Assembly: GCF_000744935.1 (NCBI RefSeq)
Contig: NZ_JQMW01000009.1
Location: forward strand, 434,001 to 498,000
Direction: 5' to 3'
Length of the DNA stretch: 64,000 nt
Origin: Clostridium sp. KNHs214
GTDB lineage: Bacteria > Bacillota > Clostridia > Clostridiales > Clostridiaceae
The translations under genes and the position numbers were made by a program. The notes under the pieces were generated by a model. It did no database searches. It was not told the origin of the DNA and saw only the letters and a list, made by a program, of their open reading frames with translations. Shown piece by piece: positions 26,122 through 35,784 of the stretch. Each line of letters begins with the position of its first letter. The first letter of the stretch is position 1.

Positions 26122-27819
26122 ATGAATACAAATGTATTGATACTACTAGAAATTTTTTTTACCATGGCAATTGGAATATACATATTAAGTAATCTTAAAG
26201 GCGGTCAATATAAAAAGGGATATGTTGAAAAAAATTATAGCAAGGAATTGGAAAAATTAAACCAGTTAAAAAGTATTAGTTTAACAGTGCCCTTAACAGA
26301 AAAAAGTAGACCTAGTAATTTTTCAGAGATTATAGGTCAAGAAAAAGCTATAAAATCTTTAAAAGCAGCTGTATGTGTGTCAAATCCTCAAAATGTAATT
26401 ATATATGGTCCACCTGGAGTTGGGAAGACTGCAGCAGCTAGATTGGTACTAGAAGATGCTAAAACTAGAGTGTATTCTCCTTTTAAAAAAGATGCTAAAT
26501 TTATAGAAATTGATGCCACAACAGTAAGATTTGATGAACGAGGTATAGCGGATCCACTTATAGGTTCAGTACATGATCCGATATATCAAGGGGCAGGTGC
26601 ATTAGGGGTTTCTGGTATTCCACAGCCTAAACCAGGAGCAGTTACTAAGGCTCACGGAGGAATACTTTTTATAGATGAAATAGGAGAATTACATCCTACG
26701 GAAATGAATAAATTATTAAAGGTTTTAGAGGATAGAAAAGTATTTTTAGATAGTGCCTATTATAATTCAGAAGACACTAATTTACCTGAATACATAAAAG
26801 AAATATTTGAAAATGGACTTCCAGCAGATTTTAGATTAATTGGTGCTACCACTAGAAGTCCAGAAGAGATTTGTCCCGCTCTAAGATCCAGATGTGTAGA
26901 GATATTTTTTAAGGGATTATCACCAGAAGAAATAAAAATTGTGGCCAAAAATTGTGCAAATAAGATACCTATTAAGATAGAGGAAAATGCTTTAAATTTA
27001 ATAAGTAAGTACGCTGAAAATGGAAGGGAAGCAGTGAATTTAGTTCAATTAAGTGCTGGAATATCTATTGACGAGGAGAGAAATGAAATTAGAGTAAATG
27101 ATGTAGAGTGGATTATAGAAAATGGTCAATATACCCAAAGACTAGAAAAAAAAGTTTTATCAAAACCTGAAATAGGGTGTGTTAATGGATTAGCTGTTTA
27201 TGGAGCAAACATGGGAATTGTAATGGAAATAGAAGCAATAGCCATAAGGAGCAAAGATGGAGAAGGAGATTTAAAGGTCACAGGAATAATAGAAAAAGAG
27301 GAAATAACTAATAGTAATAGAAAACTTATAAAAAGCAGTACAGCTAAGTGTTCAGTAGAAAATGTAATAACTGTATTACATAATATATTTGATATTAACA
27401 GTAAAAATTATAATATTCATGTGAATTTTCCTAGTGGAATACCAGTGGATGGACCTTCAGCGGGAATAAGTATAGCTACTGCTATATATAGTGCTATTAA
27501 AGGTATACCTATAAACAATAAAGTAGCTATGACTGGAGAAGTGTCCTTAAATGGAAAGGTAAAGCCTATTGGAGGTGTTACTGCTAAAATAGGAGCAGCT
27601 AAGAAAGCTGGAGCAGATAAAGTAATAATACCTAAGGAAAACTGGCAAGAAAACTTTAAATTTATTAGTGGTATAGAAATAATTCCAGTAGATAATTTAC
27701 AACAAGTAATTAAAATAGCTCTTTTGAAGGAGATACTTAATAAAAATTATGAAGAAAGTAATAGTGTAATACTGTCTGCCACGCAGCTGAAGGATCAAAA
27801 TATCCCTCAAGAAGTTTAA
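26122..27819 (+). CDS. lonB: Membrane-anchored Lon-type protease LonB
   Basis: A 565-residue ATP-dependent protease of the LonB type. A membrane helix occupies residues 4-23 (NVLILLEIFFTMAIGIYIL). The AAA+ domain has Walker A GPPGVGKT at 96-103 and Walker B ILFIDEIGEL. The protease domain has the Ser-Lys dyad S446 (DGPSAG) and K489, 43 residues apart as in other Lon enzymes. It lacks the large N-domain of LonA. ATG 26122 with AAGAGGAG upstream is preferred over ATG 26101. In Bacillus, lonB lies next to lonA and is active during sporulation; the same pairing is seen here. Confidence 0.95.
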   Translation: MNTNVLILLEIFFTMAIGIYILSNLKGGQYKKGYVEKNYSKELEKLNQLKSISLTVPLTEKSRPSNFSEIIGQEKAIKSLKAAVCVSNPQNVIIYGPPGVGKTAAARLVLEDAKTRVYSPFKKDAKFIEIDATTVRFDERGIADPLIGSVHDPIYQGAGALGVSGIPQPKPGAVTKAHGGILFIDEIGELHPTEMNKLLKVLEDRKVFLDSAYYNSEDTNLPEYIKEIFENGLPADFRLIGATTRSPEEICPALRSRCVEIFFKGLSPEEIKIVAKNCANKIPIKIEENALNLISKYAENGREAVNLVQLSAGISIDEERNEIRVNDVEWIIENGQYTQRLEKKVLSKPEIGCVNGLAVYGANMGIVMEIEAIAIRSKDGEGDLKVTGIIEKEEITNSNRKLIKSSTAKCSVENVITVLHNIFDINSKNYNIHVNFPSGIPVDGPSAGISIATAIYSAIKGIPINNKVAMTGEVSLNGKVKPIGGVTAKIGAAKKAGADKVIIPKENWQENFKFISGIEIIPVDNLQQVIKIALLKEILNKNYEESNSVILSATQLKDQNIPQEV

Positions 27820-27954
27820 TATGAGGGATGTTTGTGCTTTTTTTATGGAAAATATTAAATATAAAAATTGAAAAATTATATTTTTATGGTTATAATATAT
27901 TAGTCTAGGTATGTATTTACTGTTAAAAATGAAGATAGAAAGAGGGGAGATAGA

Positions 27955-30285
27955 ATGACAGATAATATAAAAACTCTTCCATTAATCCCTTTAAGGGGAA
28001 TTGTTATTTTCCCTGAAATGATAATACATTTTGATGTAGGAAGAAACAAGTCCATTTTAGCATTAGAGGAGGCTATGCTAAAGGAACAAGAGGTATTTTT
28101 GGTAGCACAGAAAGAGGCAAAGATAGAAGAACCAGATAAAGAAGATATAAATATAGTGGGTACAGTTTGTAATATAAAACAAATTTTAAGATTGCCAGGT
28201 GATACTGTAAGAGTTCTTGTAGAAGGGGAAAATAGGGCTAGAATAATAAAATACAATAAGGAAGAACCTTATTTTGAAGTAGATATAGAAATACTAGAAG
28301 AGGAAGATGTATCTGATAAAAAAATACAAGCTTTGACTAGAAAGGTAAAAAAAGTTTTTAGCGAATATGTTAAACTTTCAGATATAATTCCAATGGAAGC
28401 TATAATAAACTTAGAAGATATGGAGAGTTCTGGAGAGTTAGCAGATATAATACTTTCATATATTCCACTTAAACAAAATAAAAAACAAGAGTTACTTGAA
28501 ACATATGAAGTAACTAAAAGATTGGAAAAGCTATTATATGTATTAAATAATGAATTAGAAATAGCTAAAATAGAAAATAAAATAGGTAATAAGGTTAAAA
28601 ATAGTATAGATAAAGTTCAGAAGGAATATTATTTGAAGGAACAGCTAAAGGCAATTCAGGAGGAATTGGGAGAAGAAGATGATATAAACAAGGATATAGA
28701 AGCTTATAAAAGAAAAATAACTAAAATGAAATTACCTAAGGAAGCTAAAGAAAAGGTAATGTATGAATTAAAGAAGTTAGAGAGAAATGGAAATTATTCT
28801 CCCGAGAGCAATGTGGTTAGAACATATTTAGATTGGGTGTTAGATTTGCCATGGAATAAAAAAACTAATGATACTATAGACATAAAAAAAGCAAGAGAAA
28901 TTTTAGACAAAGAACATTATGGATTAAATGAAGTTAAAGACAGAATAGTAGAATATTTAGCTGTTAAGAAAGTTAGTAATTCTATAAAAGGGCCTATATT
29001 ATGCTTAGTTGGTCCTCCTGGTGTTGGAAAAACATCTATAGCTAAGTCTGTAGCACATGCAGTGAATAGAAATTTTGTAAGAATGTCCTTAGGAGGAGTT
29101 CGAGATGAGGCTGAGATAAGGGGACATAGAAGAACTTATGTAGGTGCAATACCTGGAAGAATAGTATATGGAATGAAAAAAGCAAAATCCAAAAATCCAT
29201 TATTTTTACTGGATGAAATAGATAAAATGAGCAATGATTTTAGAGGTGATCCTGCAGATGCTCTTTTAGAGGTACTGGATGATGAACAAAATAGTACTTT
29301 TAGAGATCACTATTTAGAGTTAGATTTTGATTTGTCTAATGTATTGTTTATTACTACAGCCAATAGGTTGGATACCATACCAAGACCTTTATTAGATAGA
29401 ATGGAAGTTATCGAAGTTTCAGGGTATACTTCAGAAGAAAAATACCATATAGCTAAGAAACATCTTATTCAGAAAGCTTTAGAAGAACACAATATAAAGG
29501 ATAAAAGAATAATTTTTTCTGATTCAGCTATATATAAAGTTATAGAAAATTATACAAGAGAATCAGGAGTAAGGGAATTAGAAAGAAAAATTTCAGCTCT
29601 AGTAAGAAAAGCTATAACTGAAATGTTAGAAAAAGATAAAGAAAAAATAAATATAACGTCTGTTATAGTAAGTAAATACCTAGGGCCAGCAATATATACA
29701 TATGATACTGCTGAAAAGGAAGACAAAATAGGTGTTGTTAAAGGATTAGCATGGACTGGTTATGGTGGTGATACACTACCTATAGAAGTAAGTGTTATGG
29801 AGGGAAATGGAAAACTACAATTAACAGGTCAATTAGGAGATGTCATGGTAGAATCGGCTAAAACAGCATACAGCTACGTAAGAGCCAATGCAGCTCAATA
29901 TGGTATAGATAGCAATTTTTATAAATCTAAGGATATGCATATACATGTTCCTGAGGGAGCTGTACCTAAAGATGGACCATCTGCAGGTATAACTATGGCT
30001 ACAGCTATTGTATCAGCATTAAGTGGAAAAAAAGTAAAACATAATGTAGCTATGACAGGTGAAATAACCTTAACCGGAAGGGTTTTACCTATTGGAGGAT
30101 TAAAGGAAAAAAGTTTGGCTGCATACAGAGCAGGGATTGATACTATAATAATACCTAAAGAAAACGAAAAAGATGTAAATAAAATTCCTAAAAGTGTCCA
30201 GAAAAAATTAAAATTTATTGCAGTAGATAAAATACAGCAGGTTATAGAAAATGCCTTGGTTGGAGAGATGAATAATGGAAATTAA
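27955..30285 (+). CDS. lon: ATP-dependent protease La (LonA)
   Basis: A 776-residue soluble Lon protease. The N-terminal substrate-binding LON domain covers about 5-200 ([15 protein letters not shown]), a coiled-coil follows ([17 protein letters not shown]), then AAA+ with Walker A GPPGVGKT at 353-360 and [10 protein letters not shown], and the protease domain with S676 (DGPSAGIT) and K719. It degrades misfolded proteins and regulators. AGAGGGGAGATAGA precedes the ATG. Its end overlaps engB by eleven bases. Confidence 0.97.
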   Translation: MTDNIKTLPLIPLRGIVIFPEMIIHFDVGRNKSILALEEAMLKEQEVFLVAQKEAKIEEPDKEDINIVGTVCNIKQILRLPGDTVRVLVEGENRARIIKYNKEEPYFEVDIEILEEEDVSDKKIQALTRKVKKVFSEYVKLSDIIPMEAIINLEDMESSGELADIILSYIPLKQNKKQELLETYEVTKRLEKLLYVLNNELEIAKIENKIGNKVKNSIDKVQKEYYLKEQLKAIQEELGEEDDINKDIEAYKRKITKMKLPKEAKEKVMYELKKLERNGNYSPESNVVRTYLDWVLDLPWNKKTNDTIDIKKAREILDKEHYGLNEVKDRIVEYLAVKKVSNSIKGPILCLVGPPGVGKTSIAKSVAHAVNRNFVRMSLGGVRDEAEIRGHRRTYVGAIPGRIVYGMKKAKSKNPLFLLDEIDKMSNDFRGDPADALLEVLDDEQNSTFRDHYLELDFDLSNVLFITTANRLDTIPRPLLDRMEVIEVSGYTSEEKYHIAKKHLIQKALEEHNIKDKRIIFSDSAIYKVIENYTRESGVRELERKISALVRKAITEMLEKDKEKINITSVIVSKYLGPAIYTYDTAEKEDKIGVVKGLAWTGYGGDTLPIEVSVMEGNGKLQLTGQLGDVMVESAKTAYSYVRANAAQYGIDSNFYKSKDMHIHVPEGAVPKDGPSAGITMATAIVSALSGKKVKHNVAMTGEITLTGRVLPIGGLKEKSLAAYRAGIDTIIIPKENEKDVNKIPKSVQKKLKFIAVDKIQQVIENALVGEMNNGN

Positions 30286-30850
30286 AAAAGCGGAATTTAT
30301 AATATCAGCAGTAAAAAGAGAGCAATATCCTGATGACAATTTACCAGAAGTAGCTTTTGTGGGAAGATCTAATGCTGGAAAATCATCACTTATAAACACT
30401 ATAACAAATAGAAAAAAATTAGCTAAAACGAGTAGTACGCCAGGGAAAACGAGATTAGTAAACTTTTTTTTAATAAATGAAGATATATATTTTGTAGACT
30501 TACCTGGTTATGGATATGCCAAAGTTTCCAAGAAGGAAAAAGAAAGCTGGGTAAAGGTAATAGAAACTTACTTAGTGGATAGGGAACCTTTAGGAAAAGT
30601 TGTTTTATTAGTAGATTGCAGACATAAACCTACAGGAGATGATGTTATGATGTATAATTGGATTAAACATTATAATTACAAACCTATAGTAGTGGCAACT
30701 AAAGCTGATAAAATTAGCAATAATGAACTATTTAAAAATCTGAAAGTTATAAGGGAAACTTTAGGTATGGATAAGGATGAACAAATAGTTAAATTTTCTT
30801 CATTAAAAAAGGTTGGTGTTGAGGAACTTATAAATGCCATATACGAATAA
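30275..30850 (+). CDS. engB: Ribosome biogenesis GTP-binding protein EngB/YsxC
   Basis: A 191-residue GTPase needed for 50S subunit assembly. G1 is GRSNAGKSS (30-38), G2 lies in [10 protein letters not shown]3 is DLPGYG and G4 TKAD. It overlaps the lon reading frame by eleven bases, an arrangement conserved in many Firmicutes and implying coupled translation. GGAGAG lies inside the lon coding end. A terminator follows at 30864. Confidence 0.96.
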   Translation: MEIKKAEFIISAVKREQYPDDNLPEVAFVGRSNAGKSSLINTITNRKKLAKTSSTPGKTRLVNFFLINEDIYFVDLPGYGYAKVSKKEKESWVKVIETYLVDREPLGKVVLLVDCRHKPTGDDVMMYNWIKHYNYKPIVVATKADKISNNELFKNLKVIRETLGMDKDEQIVKFSSLKKVGVEELINAIYE

Positions 30851-30863
30851 ATAAATTAATTTT

Positions 30864-30908
30864 AAAACACACAGTAAATGAATTATTTTTGCTGTGTGTT
30901 TTTTTATT
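30864..30908 (+). terminator. Rho-independent terminator after engB
   Basis: AAAACACACAG pairs with CTGTGTGTTTT, with a 17-base loop, and runs into TTTTTTTATTT. It closes the lon-engB unit. Confidence 0.88.
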
Positions 30909-30913
30909 TAAAT

Positions 30914-31073
30914 TAGGTACATGAAAATAAATAACAAGTCAAAGATGCTAGTATATTTTGCTCCAGACAAAAAAACAGGTTCCGTTGTTATAGAGACTAT
31001 GGACGGGTTAGGTTGACGCAGTATGAAAGTAGATTAGCATACTGACTTATTATTTATTTGAATGTGCCTTAAG
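30914..31073. repeat. Interspersed element, family A, copy 3 (inverted)
   Basis: It is the reverse complement of copies 1 and 2 at both ends (TTAGGTACATGAAAATAA and TTTGAATGTGCCTTAA), with GTCAAAGATGCTAGTATATTTTG and GATTAGCATACTGAC conserved. The central 40 bases have diverged (CCGTTGTTATAGAGACTATGG) more than the arms. It lies just after the engB terminator and before the Cys-rich genes. The remaining gap to 31207 has no ORF. Confidence 0.9.
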
Positions 31074-31207
31074 TTTTATAAAGCTATAAATTTAATATTT
31101 GTGTTTAAGTAATAATAATTTAGTGTCATATTAAAACAAATTGAATAGTATATAGTATGAAACAAAAGATGTAAAGTAATAAATTCGTAGTGAAAGGAGG
31201 AGTATGC

Positions 31208-31666
31208 TTGGACTTTAATAAGGTATTTGAGCAAATGTTCAGCGAAAATGGTGATAACAAAGGATTTAATCCAATGAATTATGCAGATATACTAGGCAGC
31301 ATGGGAAGCGGTAGTGGAAGTGGTAAATGGTTGTTAATATTACTGTTATTGCTCCTATGCTGCTGTGGTGGTTCGGGATTTGGTAACTTTGGAGGCTGTG
31401 GACAATGTAACAATAGGTGCTTTGATTTATGTTGTAGGCGTAAAAAACACTGTTGTAAAAAATTTAGAAAATACGAATGCTATTTAGATCCTTGTAGCTG
31501 TAATGCTGGTTGTGGTGGTTTAGGTGGTTTCGGAGGCTGTGGTTCGGGATGTAGCTGGATATGGGTAATAATCTTTATAGTAATAATATGCAGCTTGAGA
31601 GGTAAACCAGGAAAAGATAGTAGAACATGCTCCAGTAATGTGATTAATGTAGATACCGCAGAATAA
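31208..31666 (+). CDS. Cysteine- and glycine-rich membrane-associated protein 1
   Basis: A 152-residue protein with 18 cysteines. An acidic N-terminus (residues 1-30) is followed by a GSGSGSG linker, a hydrophobic segment WLLILLLLLLCCCGG, a Cys/Gly region with many CC pairs (DLCCRRKKHCCKK), and a second hydrophobic helix WIWVIIFIVIICSL before a polar tail. The start is TTG 31208, placed by AAAGGAGGAG seven bases upstream; an ATG at 31204 is out of frame and stops at once. Two more genes follow closely. The composition resembles self-assembling spore-surface or exosporium proteins, but no family was recognised and that role is inference. Confidence 0.7.
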   Translation: MDFNKVFEQMFSENGDNKGFNPMNYADILGSMGSGSGSGKWLLILLLLLLCCCGGSGFGNFGGCGQCNNRCFDLCCRRKKHCCKKFRKYECYLDPCSCNAGCGGLGGFGGCGSGCSWIWVIIFIVIICSLRGKPGKDSRTCSSNVINVDTAE

Positions 31667-31711
31667 AAATAATAAACAAAAATACCATTGCCCAAGAAAG
31701 GGGGGTTGATT

Positions 31712-31963
31712 ATGTCAAGAAAAAGATGTTGCTGTGATTCATCAGCATGTGGTTGTGGATGTGGTTGTGGAAAACAAACATGCTTTGGGAATATATGTAA
31801 TCCTTTCTGTTTAGTAGTGCTATTAATAGCGCTTAGAAAAGGAGAGGTAATACAATCCCAATCCACAATTGAAGCTTTATTCTTCTTGTTCTTACTTTTA
31901 TGCTGCTGCAATAACGGTAGCTTTGGAGGATTTGGAAGTCAAAGACGTGATTGCTGCTGCTAG
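31712..31963 (+). CDS. Small cysteine-rich protein 2
   Basis: An 83-residue protein with 16 cysteines: an N-terminal CCC, a CGCGCGCG run, a hydrophobic stretch (CLVVLLIAL), a second stretch FFLFLLLCCC shared in form with the LLLLLLCCCGG of the preceding protein, and a terminal DCCC. ATG 31712 follows AAAGGGGGG at six bases. It lies 45 bases after the first Cys-rich gene. Disulfide cross-linking or metal binding is plausible. It is not a metallothionein by length or membrane content. Confidence 0.68.
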   Translation: MSRKRCCCDSSACGCGCGCGKQTCFGNICNPFCLVVLLIALRKGEVIQSQSTIEALFFLFLLLCCCNNGSFGGFGSQRRDCCC

Positions 31964-31973
31964 TAAAAGTAAT

Positions 31974-31994
31974 GGGAGGGAGTACGTCCCTCCC
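31974..31994. other. GC-rich intercistronic hairpin
   Basis: GGGAGGGA / TCCCTCCC is a perfect eight-bp stem with loop GTACG, unusually GC-rich for this DNA. It lies between the second and third genes of the Cys-rich cluster with no T-tract, so it may act on mRNA processing or partial attenuation. Confidence 0.6.
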
Positions 31995-32013
31995 TAGTGT
32001 AAAAAGGGGTGAT

Positions 32014-32565
32014 ATGGTGTCTAAGAAAAAACATAAAAATAGAGAAAGGGAAATGAGAGAAGAAAACAATTTTAACAATAATTCATATAATAATCAAAAT
32101 CCGTACGGCGGTTTTGATAATTCTCCATTAGCCCAAATATCAAGAATGATAGGTAATATAGATATGAATGCATTAGCGCAGTTACTGGCTAATTTTAACA
32201 TACAAGAAAACGATTATAAAGGGGATAAAGTAAACAATTATGAAAGTGAAAAGAAAAAAAGTAAAATGACAGAAAAAAATAGAGGAGAGCAGAAAAACAT
32301 AAGTAAAGAAGAGAATACAGTAGATGAAAATGAAGATGTAAATGAACAATATAATAAAATAAACAATACAGAAAGCATAAATAATGTAGAAATTGTAGAT
32401 GAACCAGTAATTATAGATAATATAAAAGCTATAAATATAGATAATGAAGTTGATAATGATAAAAGAGAAGAAATAATAAAATTATTAATGTGTTTAAGAA
32501 ATTTATGTGATGACAAAATTAAGGAAGAAATAAATAGACTTATTCAAATATATTCTTGTAATTAA
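32014..32565 (+). CDS. Acidic asparagine-rich protein of the Cys-rich cluster
   Basis: A 183-residue soluble protein. Residues 2-20 are basic (SKKKHKNREREMRE); an Asn-rich stretch follows; residues 45-75 (LAQISRMIGNIDMNALAQLL) form a predicted amphipathic helix; a long charged low-complexity linker leads to a C-terminal helix REEIIKLLMCLRNLCDD with the only cysteines. ATG 32014 and GTG 32017 are both possible after AAAAGGGG; GTG has the better spacing. It resembles small spore-coat morphogenetic proteins in composition only. It is very probably co-transcribed with the two Cys-rich genes. Confidence 0.62.
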   Translation: MVSKKKHKNREREMREENNFNNNSYNNQNPYGGFDNSPLAQISRMIGNIDMNALAQLLANFNIQENDYKGDKVNNYESEKKKSKMTEKNRGEQKNISKEENTVDENEDVNEQYNKINNTESINNVEIVDEPVIIDNIKAINIDNEVDNDKREEIIKLLMCLRNLCDDKIKEEINRLIQIYSCN

Positions 32566-32714
32566 TACCTATAGTTTATCAAAGTAAATAAATTTATCGA
32601 TATAATGTATAAATTTTATTATATGTGGAAATATTATTAATGTAATCAAATTAATATTTGATTTACAAACTATAAATTTTAAGTTGTTTTATGCCCCAAA
32701 CCCCCCATCCCCCT

Positions 32715-32742
32715 TGGACCGCATTAGCGGTCCATTTTACTT
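32715..32742. terminator. Bidirectional terminator between convergent genes
   Basis: TGGACCGC / GCGGTCCA is a perfect eight-bp stem with ATTA loop, followed by TTTTACTTT on the plus strand. On the minus strand it is followed by AAGGGGG rather than a T-tract, so it works best for the Cys-rich operon. Confidence 0.7.
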
Positions 32743-33705
32743 TAAGGGAGATGAGGATAATTTAGTGATTTTATAATAAAATTCTTTATTTTTATCCTCT
32801 GAAGGCTTTAATGTTAAAACAAAGGTATAGTTTTTTATGTCATTAGAATCTTTTAAATTTCCTTTGAAGTTTAAAGTCCAATATATTTCTCCAGGCTCAC
32901 CATTTTTAGTATATTTAGAATCTTTAAAGAATCCATCTTGAAAAGATAACTTAGAAGTTTTTGAATTAAATCCGCATACAAATTCATCAATTTCTTTTAG
33001 GGAAGATTCACTAAAAACCATATTTTTCAAAGAATCTTTAAAAGAATCTTTATCCTTAGGCATAGAAGATAAAAAATTTACGAACTCTCCTATGGTATCT
33101 CTTCCAAAAAAATTCTCTTCACATTTATAATTGAATTTTTTTAGTTCCTTTCCAACTAGTATATAATTATCAAAGTTTATTTTACCATCTTTGTAGCTTC
33201 CAGATATAAATTTTGGTGTTCTAGTATTTGAGAAGTCCACAAAACCTAATATATTATTATAACTGCAAAATACATCCTTGAAAATTTCCCTATTCCAAAG
33301 AAAAACATGTTGTATAGCCTTGTCATTTTTACATGATTGAATAAATATTTCAGGTGTATTATCCCTATTTATGTCCTTTAAGGTAAGGCGCATTGGCCAG
33401 TATTCATAATAGTCTCCTAAAGTATCTAATTTTTTTTCTGGCTCTAAAAAAATGCTTTTATTATCTTTTGTACTTACTTGAAGATAATATTTATTATTTT
33501 TTGTTTTAACATACAGCAAATCTTCTTCTCCATCTCCAGTTAAATCAGTTTTAAATATTTTATCTCTGGACATAATATTGAAAGTAGACAGGGAATTTTT
33601 TTTCTTCCCTATGGTTATAAAAAAAAGGCAGAGTAAAAGGACTATTAATACACTAATTACCAAGTATATATGTTTTTTCTTTAAAAATATTACTTTTAAC
33701 TTCAT
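32737..33705 (-). CDS. Membrane-anchored protein with VCBS/FG-GAP-like repeats
   Basis: A 322-residue protein with a basic start, one membrane helix (IYLVISVLIVLLLCLFFITI), and an outside domain. Two blade-like motifs are visible: KTDLTGDGEEDLLYV and LKDINRDNTPEIFIQ, the calcium-binding D-x-D/N-x-D form of FG-GAP propellers. The remainder (residues 190-320) is unfamiliar. The start is ATG 33705, with GGGGGTGA upstream, rather than 33720. It is divergent from the lipoprotein at 33804. An envelope or surface role is likely; ligand unknown. Confidence 0.7.
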   Translation of the reverse strand: MKLKVIFLKKKHIYLVISVLIVLLLCLFFITIGKKKNSLSTFNIMSRDKIFKTDLTGDGEEDLLYVKTKNNKYYLQVSTKDNKSIFLEPEKKLDTLGDYYEYWPMRLTLKDINRDNTPEIFIQSCKNDKAIQHVFLWNREIFKDVFCSYNNILGFVDFSNTRTPKFISGSYKDGKINFDNYILVGKELKKFNYKCEENFFGRDTIGEFVNFLSSMPKDKDSFKDSLKNMVFSESSLKEIDEFVCGFNSKTSKLSFQDGFFKDSKYTKNGEPGEIYWTLNFKGNLKDSNDIKNYTFVLTLKPSEDKNKEFYYKITKLSSSPLK

Positions 33706-33803
33706 ATAATTCACCCCCATTAAAGTATATGCATGAATAATATAATTAATTAATTACATAAACTAATTTTAATAAAATCCTTTGAAATGGAGTGAAGTGT
33801 TTT

Positions 33804-35048
33804 ATGAAAAACATAAAAAAAATATTAATTAGCATTTTAATATGTTCTATATGTTTTAGTTTTATTGGATGCAGTAAAGGGAAAAAAAATAAAGTAGAAG
33901 AAAAAGGTGGATTAAAAGAGATAAATATTTGTACGAATTTAGAAGATAGGGATAATTTGTATTTAATAAATTACATAAAAAACCAATATGAAAGCATAAA
34001 TACAAAATATAGAGTTAATATTACTAATTTTACAGAATTCAATGAAATTACAGCTATATTGAACGAGAAAAAAGTTGATTTAATATTCTCAGATAGAAAT
34101 AATATGATACAACTAGCAGATAAGGGGTTTGTTGGTGAACTATCTTTAATAATAAAAGAAGAAAAAATAAAAGAGAGATATTATGAGGTATTAAGTAATT
34201 ATGGAACACATAATAATGGAATATACGGAGTAGGTATACTACCATTTTCAGTTGAAATGTTGTATAATGGGAATGTTGCAGATAAGATGAAACTTTCTTA
34301 CCCTAAGGATATCAATGATATATTCAGTTTATTTAAGCAGCTAAACAGTAAAGGAATGGAGGTTCCAGTGATTTTACCTGAAGACATTGAAATTAATGAA
34401 GTTTTATTTTCTACAATATTTAGTAATATAGCTCTTGAAAATAATATAGACGAGTTTTATGGAAGTTCTGATAAATACTACAAAGATTCAAAGGATATAC
34501 AGAAAGTTTTTCAATATATAAATTATCTACAAAAAAACAATATATTGAATAATAAAACTTTTAAAAGAGTGTCCTCAGATAATTTGAAAGAAATACAGGG
34601 AAAGGAATATCCATTAATTATAGCTGCCTACAATGGAAAAGGTTTGAATAAATTTGAAGAAATTTATAAATATGAATTATTAGATTTAAGCAAAAATAAT
34701 TTTAGAAACATTATTATAGTTGAGCCAATAGTTTGTGTAAATACTGCCAGTGTAGATAAGGAAGAAGTGAGAAATTTTATAAAGTTTATATATACTGAAG
34801 ACTTGCAAAAGAAATTATCGCAGCAAGGGTTCTACATAGGAAATATGGAATTAAGTAAAAAAGTTACTGAAGGTACTGAAAAGGTATTCTTAGAACACAT
34901 AAAGTATAGTAATAGAAGAAACATGCTAATAAATAACAGCATTCCAAAAGAAATTAATAAGGGTATAGAAAAAATAATAACTGAAATTTTAAATGGACAT
35001 TATACGGGTGAAGAGTGGAAGAAAGTTGTAAAGAGTACATATAAATAA
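33804..35048 (+). CDS. Extracellular solute-binding lipoprotein, family 1 type
   Basis: A 414-residue lipoprotein. The signal peptide ends in a lipobox FSFIGC with C23 as the lipid-modified residue. The mature part has a periplasmic-binding fold of sugar-binding (SBP_bac_1) type: EINICTNLEDRDNLYLINYI, KKVDLIFSDRNNMIQLADKG, YGVGILPFSVEMLYN and a C-terminal FIKFIYTEDLQKKLSQQGFY. ATG 33804 with GGAGTGAAG upstream is chosen. No permease or ATPase genes are next to it, so it is an orphan receptor in this window. The substrate is unknown. Confidence 0.82.
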   Translation: MKNIKKILISILICSICFSFIGCSKGKKNKVEEKGGLKEINICTNLEDRDNLYLINYIKNQYESINTKYRVNITNFTEFNEITAILNEKKVDLIFSDRNNMIQLADKGFVGELSLIIKEEKIKERYYEVLSNYGTHNNGIYGVGILPFSVEMLYNGNVADKMKLSYPKDINDIFSLFKQLNSKGMEVPVILPEDIEINEVLFSTIFSNIALENNIDEFYGSSDKYYKDSKDIQKVFQYINYLQKNNILNNKTFKRVSSDNLKEIQGKEYPLIIAAYNGKGLNKFEEIYKYELLDLSKNNFRNIIIVEPIVCVNTASVDKEEVRNFIKFIYTEDLQKKLSQQGFYIGNMELSKKVTEGTEKVFLEHIKYSNRRNMLINNSIPKEINKGIEKIITEILNGHYTGEEWKKVVKSTYK

Positions 35049-35049
35049 A

Positions 35050-35078
35050 AAGCATAAGTAGTAAATCTACTTATGCTT
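35050..35078. terminator. Terminator hairpin shared with the end of the Fur-family gene
   Basis: AAGCATAAGTAG / CTACTTATGCTT is a perfect 12-bp stem with a TAAAT loop. The right arm contains the last four codons and stop of the minus-strand Fur-family gene, so coding sequence and terminator are combined. T-tracts are poor on both sides. Confidence 0.65.
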
Positions 35079-35480
35079 GCAATCAGGACATAGTCCGTAG
35101 AAATAAATTTTATTGGAAAGTACTGAATAATTTGTGTATTCTTTAATATCTTCGTTCAATTTAGAAAAAGATAGATTCTCAATGTCATCTACTCTACCAC
35201 AGTTTAGGCATTGTATGTGAGGATGAGAATTTACGTTTCCATCGTATCGGAAACTTCCTTCACCCACATTTATTTCTTGTATTAAATTTACTTCAACTAA
35301 AGTTTTTAAAGCTTTATAAACTGTAGCAAGACTCATGGTAGGATAGTCCTTTTGTAAAGCTTTATAAATTGTCTCTGCAGAAGGGTGCTCTTTAGTTGAT
35401 TTTAGATATTTGTAAACTGCTATTCTTTGAGGAGTCAGTTTTAGACTCTTTTCCTTAAAAACAGATGTAATATTATTCAT
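35067..35480 (-). CDS. perR: Fur family regulator, probably PerR
   Basis: A 137-residue metal-dependent repressor. The winged helix covers 1-80 (LTPQRIAVYKYLKSTKEHPSAE, LATVYKALKTL). The metal and zinc sites are visible as HPHIQCLNCGRVDDIE and the C-terminal CPDCKHK, i.e. two CxxC pairs for structural zinc. Size and motif spacing fit PerR better than Fur, but the asparagine or aspartate that separates them was not resolved, so the symbol is provisional. ATG 35480 follows AAGGAATGG. The upstream AT-rich dyad near 35515-35533 (ATAATAAAAATTAT) resembles a PerR box with a wider centre and could serve autoregulation. Confidence 0.8.
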   Translation of the reverse strand: MNNITSVFKEKSLKLTPQRIAVYKYLKSTKEHPSAETIYKALQKDYPTMSLATVYKALKTLVEVNLIQEINVGEGSFRYDGNVNSHPHIQCLNCGRVDDIENLSFSKLNEDIKEYTNYSVLSNKIYFYGLCPDCKHK

Positions 35481-35630
35481 AATCACCATTCCTTATTTTT
35501 AAACTACTTATATTATATAATAAAAATTATTATCTGTAAAGCTAGGGTAAATAATATAACTTTCTTTATTATATGGACATTTTGATAGAGAATCTATTTT
35601 AGATAAAAGTAAGATATAAAAGTGTAGCTA

Positions 35631-35708
35631 CGTTCTTAAATAACAATTTCTTAGTTTTAGATGTACCAAAAGCTTCATCTAAGACTAAGAAATTTGTTTA
35701 TAAAGAAA
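35631..35708. repeat. 78-bp palindromic element
   Basis: AATTTCTTAGTTTTAGATG (35645-35663) pairs with CATCTAAGACTAAGAAATT (35676-35694) around TACCAAAAGCTT, and flanking AAATAAC / GTTTAT extend the arms to about 30 bp. There is no ORF. It lies between the Fur-family gene and phoH and accounts for the main structure in that 347-bp gap. Confidence 0.7.
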
Positions 35709-35784
35709 TTTAATATTGTTATACTATTGAAAATAAAACAATATTAATATAGTAAATACAATTTAGTGGTTTAGCAATTATAGG

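Noticed and set aside
31480-31911. Minus-strand ORF of 143 codons opposite the Cys-rich genes
   Set aside because: Its Pro- and Gln-rich product mirrors the Cys/Gly codons on the plus strand, while the plus frames have strong RBSs and consistent starts.
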